Below, in pieces: positions 7,722 to 14,207 of a stretch of 31,388 nucleotides of DNA. Where the stretch lies: NCBI GenBank assembly GCA_964505195.1, contig CAZDGV010000018.1, positions 1 to 31,388 on the forward strand. The letters are read 5' to 3'. The notes under the pieces are model-generated. The model worked only from the letters and a program-made list of their open reading frames with translations, was not told the origin of the DNA and searched no databases. The first letter of the stretch is position 1, and the number at the start of each line of letters is the position of its first letter. The position numbers and the translations under genes are program-made. Origin of the DNA: CAZDGV01 sp964505195. GTDB taxonomy: Bacteria > Bacteroidota > Bacteroidia > Chitinophagales > Chitinophagaceae.

Positions 7722-9245
7722 ATGAACAAAAAAATCCAAACCTGGCTTCCGCTTTTATTATCAGTTTTCCTTGTACTCGGAATGTTTTTGGGCTATAAGC
7801 TCAGAGACAATATGGGCAACTATGCTCCTTCCTTTTGGAAGGCAGATAAACAAACTACCCTGCAGGAAGCAGCGCGACTGATTGCAGCAAAATATGTGGA
7901 TACGCTGAATGCAGACACACTCACGGCCAAAGCGTTGGAAGCCATGTTGGCCAAGCTTGATCCCTACTCATCCTATATTCCTGCCGATGATCTGCAGCGC
8001 ATGAATGATGCTTTGAAAGACAATTTCGATGGCATTGGCGTTGCCTTTCAGCTGATCGATGATACGGTTACCATTATGCGCGTGCTGCCCGAAGGGCCTT
8101 CGGCCAAAGCAGGACTGCAGCCCGGAGATCAGCTGATTGCTGCCGATGGACGCATGCTTGCCGGCAAAAACATTGCTAGCGAAGCGGTGCAGAAAATTTT
8201 TCGCGGAAAGCGCGGAAGTAAGATCAGCGTGAAAGCACTGCGTGATGGAAAAAGCATTGAGTTTACCCTTACGCGCAATGTGATCAATACCCCCACTATT
8301 GAAACAGCTTATATGATTGCTCCCGAAACGGGCTTCATCAAGCTGGATAGATTTTCAAACAACAGCTACGAGTCGTTCATGCAGCAGCTGGAAAAACTAC
8401 AGCAGCAAGGCATGAAAAAACTGGTGCTCGACCTGCGCGACAATGGTGGCGGATTGCTGGAAGAAGCGGTGCAGATTGCCGATGAGCTGATCGGAAACAA
8501 TCAGCTGATTTTATACACCGAAGGCAAAGCATCACCGCGTCAAAATTATCTCGCAAAACGACCCGGACTTTTTGAAGAAGGCGCATTGGTGGTGTTGATA
8601 GATGAAGGTAGTGCATCTGCCAGCGAAGTGCTTGCCGCAGCTGTGCAAGACTGGGATCGCGGTACCATTGTAGGAAGAAATAGTTTTGGAAAAGGACTGG
8701 TACAGGAGCAATTCAATCTCAGCGACGGCAGTGCGATGCGACTCAGTGTATCGCGCTACTACACGCCGCTGGGACGCAACCTGCAAAAGCCTTTCGAAGC
8801 AAATCAAAACAAAGACGCAAAAACATATCGCACGCGCAAAGGGAAAACTTTGTATGCGCAATCGGGCATTGCTCCCGATGTACTGATTGCATCCGACTCT
8901 AGCCTACTACAGCTGCGCGAAAGCATGCCCGGGCTGGAAAGTGTAATGATCAAAACTGCGTTGCGCTTTTATCAGCAAAACAAAAACAGCATCCTAACCC
9001 ATAAAACGCCGGAGGAATTCAGCAATGCAATGCGATCCGAAAAGGCATTGCAGTCGTTCTTGTTGGCAGCAATACGGCAGCGTTACCCTCAACAACAGAA
9101 CCTCAGCGCAGCAGCAACCGAAATGCTTACCAACCAATTTTGCGCAATGATCGCCGGCATCATTTGGGGAAGCGATGGATCGGTTCGCTGCCTTAATAGT
9201 ACCGATCCTTTTGTGCAAAAAGCACGCAGCCTCCTTCTGCCGTAA
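7722..9245 (+). CDS. S41-family C-terminal processing peptidase (Ctp/Prc type)
   Basis: This is a periplasmic or membrane-anchored serine protease that trims or degrades proteins from their C-termini. Residues 4-24 form a hydrophobic N-terminal segment that can be a signal anchor. An S41 N-terminal helical region spans about 42-100. A PDZ domain covers about 103-185 (FDGIGVAFQ to FTLTR). The tail-specific protease core follows. The catalytic pair is S299, in DEGSASASE, and K324, in SFGKG; they are 25 residues apart, as in E. coli Prc (S430/K455). The 507-residue length is typical of Bacteroidota CtpA-like enzymes. A C-terminal helical extension (about 400-507) has two Cys near the end. The gene stands alone between divergent promoters and cystathionine beta-synthase. 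Confidence 0.93.
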   Translation: MNKKIQTWLPLLLSVFLVLGMFLGYKLRDNMGNYAPSFWKADKQTTLQEAARLIAAKYVDTLNADTLTAKALEAMLAKLDPYSSYIPADDLQRMNDALKDNFDGIGVAFQLIDDTVTIMRVLPEGPSAKAGLQPGDQLIAADGRMLAGKNIASEAVQKIFRGKRGSKISVKALRDGKSIEFTLTRNVINTPTIETAYMIAPETGFIKLDRFSNNSYESFMQQLEKLQQQGMKKLVLDLRDNGGGLLEEAVQIADELIGNNQLILYTEGKASPRQNYLAKRPGLFEEGALVVLIDEGSASASEVLAAAVQDWDRGTIVGRNSFGKGLVQEQFNLSDGSAMRLSVSRYYTPLGRNLQKPFEANQNKDAKTYRTRKGKTLYAQSGIAPDVLIASDSSLLQLRESMPGLESVMIKTALRFYQQNKNSILTHKTPEEFSNAMRSEKALQSFLLAAIRQRYPQQQNLSAAATEMLTNQFCAMIAGIIWGSDGSVRCLNSTDPFVQKARSLLLP

Positions 9246-9297
9246 ACATGCAGCAGTTTAACAAAGATCAAGGCATGATCTGCCTAATAAGATTTAG

Positions 9298-9305
9298 TAC
9301 ATTTG
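9298..9305 (+). promoter_or_regulatory. -7 box for cystathionine beta-synthase
   Basis: TACATTTG is a perfect TAnnTTTG box, 18 bases before the ATG at 9324. A short inverted repeat (AGGCA at 9271-9275, TGCCT at 9281-9285) lies just upstream, where a terminator of the protease gene or an operator could sit. Confidence 0.5.
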
Positions 9306-9323
9306 TACGCGTAAACGATTGCA

Positions 9324-10679
9324 ATGGATATTAAAAACAACATTCTCGAAACCATCGGGAACACCCCGCTCATCCGTCTTCATAAAGTTACCCGCTCACT
9401 ACCCTGCGATGTGGTTGCTAAAGTGGATTATTTTAATCCGGGCAACAGCATCAAAGACCGCATGGCACTCAAGATGCTGGAAGTGGCAGAGCAAGAAGGC
9501 AAAATAAAACCCGGAGGTACCATTATTGAGTGTACCAGCGGAAATACCGGTATGGGCTTGGCACTGGCAGCGGTGGTAAAAGGTTACAAATGCATTTTCA
9601 CTACTACCGATAAGCAAAGCAAAGAAAAAGTAGATATCCTAAAAGCTGTTGGTGCAGAAGTGATTGTTTGTCCCACCAATGTAGAGCCCGACGATCCGCG
9701 CAGTTACTACTCCGTTGCAAGAAAACTGGCGGCGGAAATCCCCAATGCTTTTCATTTTAATCAGTACGACAATCTAGCTAACCGCCTCGCGCATTTTGAA
9801 ACCACAGGTCCTGAAATATGGAATCAAACCGATGGAAAAATTACGCACCTGGTTTGCACGGCCGGCACCGGAGGCACCATTACCGGCACAGCTCAGTATT
9901 TAAAATCGAAGAATCCGAATATTCAGATCTGGGCGGTGGATGTATATGGCTCACTGCTCACCAAATATTTCCGCACCGGCGAAGTGGATATGAATGAAGT
10001 GCATCCTTATATTTCAGAGGGCTTCGGTGAGGATTTTGTACCGCAGAATTATGATATGTCGGTGATTGATCATTTTGAACAGGTGACCGATAAAGACGGC
10101 GCCATCATGGCGAGAAGACTGGCGAAGGAGGAAGGCATGTTTTGCGGATACAGCGCCGGCAGTTGCATTCAGGGATTGCTACAGCTGAAAGACAAATTAA
10201 AGAAAGACGATTTGGTCGTGTGTATTTTTCATGATCATGGTAGCAGGTATGTTGCAAAAATTTACAACGACCAGTGGATGATGGAGCGCGGCTTCCTCGA
10301 TGTTAAAACCTTCAAAGACATCGTAGCATCCAGGGCAAAAAACAAACTGATCACCATTACGCCAGAAGAAACCGTTGCAGATGCCGTAGCGCTGATGAAA
10401 AAATATGATATTGAAAATATCCCTGTGATGCATGATGGAAAATGCGTGGGCGCTATTTCAGAAAACGGACTATTCAACAAACTCTTTGCCAATCCCGACA
10501 TTAAACAGGAAAGCATTGCCTCCGTTATGGAACAAGCATTGCCTGAAGTTGCTTTTGATACACCCATTGAGCGACTGGGCGCAATGATCAACCGTGAAAA
10601 CGGCGCCGTGCTCAGCAAAGACGAAGCCGGCAACCTGCACATCGTTACTAAATACGATGTTATTCAATCGCTCAGCTAA
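9324..10679 (+). CDS. PLP-dependent cystathionine beta-synthase with C-terminal CBS domain pair
   Basis: The likely reaction is condensation of serine with homocysteine to cystathionine (transsulfuration); related enzymes make cysteine from O-acetylserine. Residues 1-~320 form a fold-type II PLP core with Schiff-base lysine K44 in NPGNSIKDRMA. The SGNTGMGLA loop and the phosphate-binding TAGTGGTITG loop are intact. Residues ~335-451 contain two CBS motifs, starting near ITPEETVADAVALM and ALPEVAFDTPIERL. In animal enzymes this tandem binds S-adenosylmethionine. There is no N-terminal haem domain, unlike mammalian CBS. The CBS tandem and 451-residue length favour cystathionine beta-synthase over a plain CysK/CysM. 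No cystathionine gamma-lyase gene is adjacent, so pathway direction is inferred from family alone. Confidence 0.88.
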   Translation: MDIKNNILETIGNTPLIRLHKVTRSLPCDVVAKVDYFNPGNSIKDRMALKMLEVAEQEGKIKPGGTIIECTSGNTGMGLALAAVVKGYKCIFTTTDKQSKEKVDILKAVGAEVIVCPTNVEPDDPRSYYSVARKLAAEIPNAFHFNQYDNLANRLAHFETTGPEIWNQTDGKITHLVCTAGTGGTITGTAQYLKSKNPNIQIWAVDVYGSLLTKYFRTGEVDMNEVHPYISEGFGEDFVPQNYDMSVIDHFEQVTDKDGAIMARRLAKEEGMFCGYSAGSCIQGLLQLKDKLKKDDLVVCIFHDHGSRYVAKIYNDQWMMERGFLDVKTFKDIVASRAKNKLITITPEETVADAVALMKKYDIENIPVMHDGKCVGAISENGLFNKLFANPDIKQESIASVMEQALPEVAFDTPIERLGAMINRENGAVLSKDEAGNLHIVTKYDVIQSLS

Positions 10680-10743
10680 GCATGCTTTGTTGACTGTTCC
10701 TGAACCTTACTTTTAAAACAGCGCAACATCTAAATAATGCGCC

Positions 10744-11535
10744 ATGCATAAAGTGTTTACCGATCATATAGGCAAAATCATATCGGTACCTTTTCCACCG
10801 CAGCGCATTGTAAGCGTCGTTCCTTCTCAAACAGAGTTGCTTTTCGATTTAGGATTGGAAGAGCAAGTAGTGGGCATCACTAAATTCTGCGAATATCCTA
10901 CTCAGTGGCATCGCAGCAAAACACGTATAGGCGGCACCAAAAATTTAAATATTGAAAAAATCAGAGTACTAGAGCCCGATCTCATCATTGCCAATAAAGA
11001 AGAAAATGTACAAGCGCAGATAGAGGCACTGGAAGCGTTTTGTCCTGTATGGACTAGTGAAGTAAAAACGCTCACAGATGCACTGAGCATGATTGAACAG
11101 GTGGCAGAGTTAACAGACCGGCAAATGGAAGGAAAGCAAATTTGCAACAACATTCAAAACGGCTTTGAAACACTTCATGATGCAGCGTCTTCGCTACCGG
11201 CGGCCTACCTTATTTGGAAAGATCCTTACATGACAGTAGGCGGTGATACGTTCATTAGTGATATGATGCGCTATGCAGGACTTGAAAATGTTTTTGCATA
11301 TACGCAGCGCTATCCTTCAATCGATTTACAAACATTGCAAAACAAATGTCGGGTGGTGGTATTGTCGTCCGAGCCCTACCCATTCACCGAAAAGCATATT
11401 GAAGCAATACAGTCGGCCTTGCCCGGAATAAAAGTGGTATTGGCCGATGGAGCCATGTTCAGCTGGTACGGAAGCCGATTGCAGCATGCCGCCTCCTATT
11501 TTAAAGGCTTTCGAGAAATGCTAACGGAATGCTGA
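10744..11535 (+). CDS. BtuF-like helical-backbone metal receptor (periplasmic-binding fold) without signal peptide
   Basis: The 263-residue protein matches the cobalamin/iron-siderophore binding-protein family (COG0614-type). It has PQRIVSVVPSQTELLFDLGL near residues 19-38, then VVGITKFCEYP, LEPDLIIANKEEN and a C-terminal domain with a GDTFISDMMRYAGLENVF block. Family members usually deliver B12 or metal chelates to an ABC importer. This one begins MHKVFTDHIGK with no hydrophobic leader or lipobox, so it appears cytoplasmic unless the start is wrong. No in-frame hydrophobic extension is visible in the 64-base gap upstream. There are no BtuC/BtuD-like neighbours and too little leader for a cobalamin riboswitch. 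Fold assignment is fairly sure; ligand and location are not known. Confidence 0.78.
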   Translation: MHKVFTDHIGKIISVPFPPQRIVSVVPSQTELLFDLGLEEQVVGITKFCEYPTQWHRSKTRIGGTKNLNIEKIRVLEPDLIIANKEENVQAQIEALEAFCPVWTSEVKTLTDALSMIEQVAELTDRQMEGKQICNNIQNGFETLHDAASSLPAAYLIWKDPYMTVGGDTFISDMMRYAGLENVFAYTQRYPSIDLQTLQNKCRVVVLSSEPYPFTEKHIEAIQSALPGIKVVLADGAMFSWYGSRLQHAASYFKGFREMLTEC

Positions 11536-11547
11536 TTTGTTTTAAAC

Positions 11548-11566
11548 TGCTTTTGAAGCATTTTTT
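11548..11566 (+). terminator. Probable short rho-independent terminator after the BtuF-like gene
   Basis: A 5-bp stem TGCTT/AAGCA with a TTG loop is followed directly by six T, 12 bases after the stop codon. The stem is short, so efficiency is uncertain. Confidence 0.45.
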
Positions 11567-11639
11567 CATTCAGTTATACAGAAGGGGTGCTCATTTTTAG
11601 GGCTCCTTCGCAAAGCATACCCTTTCTCCCCGATTCGCT

Positions 11640-11647
11640 TATATTTG
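11640..11647 (+). promoter_or_regulatory. -7 box for class I aldolase
   Basis: TATATTTG is a perfect TAnnTTTG box, 20 bases before the chosen ATG at 11668. This supports that start over the in-frame start at 11587, which lies upstream of the box. No clear -33 TTTG is seen. Confidence 0.5.
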
Positions 11648-11667
11648 CGCATCACAACGCTAAGATT

Positions 11668-12726
11668 ATGGCATCTAAAAAAATCATTGAACTGCTGGGC
11701 GATCAAGCAGAATACCTGCTGAATCATCAGTGTACCACCATCGACCAATCTCAAATTCATCTCCCCTCGCCTTCACACGTTGACGATAACTGGATTGCTT
11801 CCAACCGCAGCAACCAGGTATTGCGCAGTATGCAAAGCTTGTTGGGGAACGGCAGACTTGCCAATACCGGCTTCTGCTCCATTTTTCCGGTAGATCAGGG
11901 TATTGAGCATAGCGGAGGCTCTGCCTTTTCACCCAACCCCATTTATTTTGATCCGGAAAACATTGTGAAGCTCGCTATCGAAGGCGGATGCAATGGTGTT
12001 GCCTCTACTTACGGTGTACTGGGAATTATGAGTCGCAAGTACGCACACAAAATTCCCTTCATTGTAAAAATTAACCACAACGAATTTCTGAGCTATCCCA
12101 ACCGCTTCGATCAAACCATGTTTGGTACAGTGAAGAGCGCATGGAATATGGGAGCAGTAGGCGTTGGCGCCACCATTTACTGGGGCAGCGCAGAAAGTGC
12201 AAAACAATTGAAAGAAGTTGCAGAGGCATTTGAATATGCACACGAGCTGGGCATGTGTACCATTCTTTGGTGCTACACCCGTAATAATGCATTTAAAGTA
12301 GATGGCATCGACTACCACACATCTGCTGATTTAACCGGACAGGCGAATCACCTGGGCGTAACGCTGCAAGCCGATATCATCAAGCAAAAATTACCGACCA
12401 ACAATGGCGGTTATCTCGCAACTAAGCATGGCAAAACATCGCCATTGGTATATGAAAAACTCACCAGTGATCATCCGATCGATTTGTGTCGCTATCAGGT
12501 AGCCAATTGCTATATGGGCCGCGTAGGTCTTATCAACAGCGGTGGCGAAAGCAAGGGTGCAAGCGATTTGGCAGAAGCCGTTCAAACTGCTGTAATCAAT
12601 AAGCGTGCAGGTGGTATGGGACTGATTTTAGGAAGGAAGGCATTCCAAAAGCCTTTTGAAGATGGTGTGAAGCTTTTACATGCTACGCAGGATGTGTACC
12701 TCGATCCAGGCATCACGATCGCATAA
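11668..12726 (+). CDS. fbaB: Class I fructose-bisphosphate aldolase, FbaB/DhnA type
   Basis: This Schiff-base aldolase splits or forms fructose 1,6-bisphosphate in glycolysis and gluconeogenesis. From the ATG at 11668 the protein has 352 residues, close to E. coli FbaB. Family blocks are IFPVDQGIEHS (residues 72-82), PFIVKINHNE, GVGATIYWGS, ADIIKQKLPTNNGG (235-248) and the C-terminal phosphate-binding GLILGRKAFQKP. The catalytic lysine is probably in ADIIKQKLP (K239 or K241). The frame is open from 11587, but those 27 extra residues precede the promoter box and do not resemble the family. The gene is monocistronic, with its own promoter and a strong terminator. Confidence 0.93.
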   Translation: MASKKIIELLGDQAEYLLNHQCTTIDQSQIHLPSPSHVDDNWIASNRSNQVLRSMQSLLGNGRLANTGFCSIFPVDQGIEHSGGSAFSPNPIYFDPENIVKLAIEGGCNGVASTYGVLGIMSRKYAHKIPFIVKINHNEFLSYPNRFDQTMFGTVKSAWNMGAVGVGATIYWGSAESAKQLKEVAEAFEYAHELGMCTILWCYTRNNAFKVDGIDYHTSADLTGQANHLGVTLQADIIKQKLPTNNGGYLATKHGKTSPLVYEKLTSDHPIDLCRYQVANCYMGRVGLINSGGESKGASDLAEAVQTAVINKRAGGMGLILGRKAFQKPFEDGVKLLHATQDVYLDPGITIA

Positions 12727-12736
12727 ACATTAACGC

Positions 12737-12769
12737 AACCCCTTTCCCTCGGAAAGGGGTTTTTCTTTT
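12737..12769 (+). terminator. Strong rho-independent terminator of fbaB
   Basis: An 11-bp perfect stem (AACCCCTTTCC at 12737-12747, GGAAAGGGGTT at 12751-12761) with a three-base loop is followed by a T-rich run to 12769. It begins 10 bases after the fbaB stop codon. Confidence 0.93.
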
Positions 12770-12790
12770 ATTCAGGCCCTTTGCAGTATA

Positions 12791-12822
12791 TTCGTAAGCT
12801 CAGCACACAGGTTATATATTTG
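12791..12822 (+). promoter_or_regulatory. Bacteroidota-type promoter for accD(-smpB)
   Basis: TATATTTG (12815-12822) is a perfect -7 box, 20 bases before the accD ATG. TTCG (12791-12794) lies 20 bases upstream of it and differs from the -33 consensus TTTG by one base. Spacing fits the Bacteroidota consensus. Confidence 0.6.
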
Positions 12823-12842
12823 CAGCGTATAAATGATTGACT

Positions 12843-13757
12843 ATGGCAAAGCGCGAAGAGGATATTGAAAAAAATCTGACGGGCGATGACCTCCCCCGAA
12901 CGGAGGAAAGTCGCTCCTGGTTCCGTCGTGTGCAGAAGGGCATCCTGACATCTACTTCTGAAAAAAAGGAAATCAAAGAGGGCTTATGGACTAAATGTCC
13001 TGAATGCAGCTTTACCTGTACCAGCCAGGAGCTGGCAGAGCAACACTATGTTTGCCCCAAATGCAACCATCATCACCGTATAGGCAGTAATGAGTATTTC
13101 GATATTTTATTGGATGAGGGTAGCTATCAAGAATTGTTCGACAATATCCGATCCGTGGACCATCTTGGATTCACCGATCTGAAACCCTATAAGCAAAGGC
13201 TGGATGATATCTGGAAAAGATCAGATCTGCACGACTCAATCCGTGTTGCATCGGGCACCGTTCATGGAAATGCTTTGGTAATCTGTTGTATGGATTTTGA
13301 ATTCATCGGTGGTTCGCTGGGCAGTGTGATGGGCGAAAAGATTGCACGCGCGGCAGATTATTGTCTGCAGCACCGCATTCCCATGCTGATGATTTGTAAA
13401 TCGGGTGGTGCGCGTATGATGGAAAGCGCTTTTTCATTGATGCAGCTTGCGAAAGTTTCAGGTAAGCTCACCCAGCTTTCTGAAGCAAAGATTCCCTATA
13501 TCACTTATCTCACCGATCCCACTTTTGGTGGCGTAACTGCTTCCTTCGGCATGCTGGGCGATTTGAATACGGCAGAGCCGGGTGCACTGATTGGATTTGC
13601 AGGCCCGCGCGTAATTAAAGAGACCATCAAGAAAGATTTGCCTGCCGGATTTCAGCGCAGCGAATTTTTGCTTGAACACGGATTCCTCGATCTGATCATA
13701 AACAGAAAAGAAGCCAAACAAAAATTCAGCGAACTGCTTGCTTTGTTGAAAAACTAA
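12843..13757 (+). CDS. accD: Acetyl-CoA carboxylase carboxyltransferase subunit beta
   Basis: AccD and AccA together transfer CO2 from biotin to acetyl-CoA, giving malonyl-CoA for fatty-acid synthesis. The 304-residue protein has the N-terminal zinc ribbon with C52, C55, C71 and C74 (CPEC...CPKC). The crotonase-like carboxyltransferase domain carries CKSGGARMMESAFSLMQ, a TDPTFGGVTASF block and GFAGPRVIKETI. The frame opens at a TTG at 12837, but the ATG at 12843 is the better start and lies 20 bases after the -7 box. A second ATG at 12833 opens an out-of-frame 11-codon reading frame that overlaps this start. accA is not in the window, as is common outside Gram-positives. smpB follows 9 bases after the stop. 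Confidence 0.96.
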   Translation: MAKREEDIEKNLTGDDLPRTEESRSWFRRVQKGILTSTSEKKEIKEGLWTKCPECSFTCTSQELAEQHYVCPKCNHHHRIGSNEYFDILLDEGSYQELFDNIRSVDHLGFTDLKPYKQRLDDIWKRSDLHDSIRVASGTVHGNALVICCMDFEFIGGSLGSVMGEKIARAADYCLQHRIPMLMICKSGGARMMESAFSLMQLAKVSGKLTQLSEAKIPYITYLTDPTFGGVTASFGMLGDLNTAEPGALIGFAGPRVIKETIKKDLPAGFQRSEFLLEHGFLDLIINRKEAKQKFSELLALLKN

Positions 13758-13766
13758 ATTGAAGCG

Positions 13767-14204
13767 TTGATTGAACTCAAAAATCGTTCCGCATTTCACA
13801 CTTACCACATTGAAGACACCTATGTGGCGGGCATGGTATTGGCCGGAACGGAAGTAAAATCAATCCGCGAAGGAAAAGTAAGCTTCGCCGATGCCTATTG
13901 TTTTTTTCTGAAAGGCGAATTATGGTTGAAGGGATTACACATTGCAGAATACCGACTTGGCACTTCTAATAACCACATGGCCGTTCACGATCGAAAACTG
14001 CTGCTGAACAGAAAGGAATTACGCAAGCTGGAAGCAAAAACAAGAGAAAAAGGATTTACAATTGTTCCACTGCGTATTTTCTTCAATGAAAAAAGCATTG
14101 CCAAGATGGAAATCGGTATTGGACGCGGAAAAAAACTGCACGACAAGCGCGAGACCATCAAAGCACGTGAAACAGATCGCGAAATCAAGCGTCATTTGAA
14201 ATAA
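13767..14204 (+). CDS. smpB: SsrA-binding protein SmpB
   Basis: SmpB binds tmRNA and delivers it to stalled ribosomes for trans-translation. The 145-residue protein shows the family blocks IELKNRSAFHTYHIEDTYVAG, GTEVKSIREGKVSFADAYC, LHIAEYRLG and HDRKLLLNRKE. The basic C-terminal tail (GRGKKLHDKRETIKARETDREIKRH) enters the decoding centre. The start is unusual: the upstream in-frame stop is the accD TAA at 13755-13757, and no ATG or GTG lies between it and the conserved N-terminus. TTG at 13767 is therefore the best start. Only 9 bases separate it from accD, so translation is probably coupled. It converges on parC, with 3 bases between stop codons. The tmRNA gene is not in the window. Confidence 0.95.
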   Translation: MIELKNRSAFHTYHIEDTYVAGMVLAGTEVKSIREGKVSFADAYCFFLKGELWLKGLHIAEYRLGTSNNHMAVHDRKLLLNRKELRKLEAKTREKGFTIVPLRIFFNEKSIAKMEIGIGRGKKLHDKRETIKARETDREIKRHLK

Positions 14205-14207
14205 GCA

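Noticed and set aside
10680..10743. Possible cobalamin riboswitch before the BtuF-like gene
   Set aside because: The gap is only 64 bases, far too short for the ~200-base B12 element, and no conserved B12-box was seen.
11583..11626. Imperfect inverted repeat before the aldolase promoter (AAGGGGTGCT versus AGCATACCCTT)
   Set aside because: It needs a bulge, a G-T pair and a loop of over 20 bases, and has no T-run; it may be chance.
11587..11667. Upstream start for the aldolase
   Set aside because: It lies before the -7 box at 11640-11647, so it would not be transcribed from that promoter, and the residues are not family-like.
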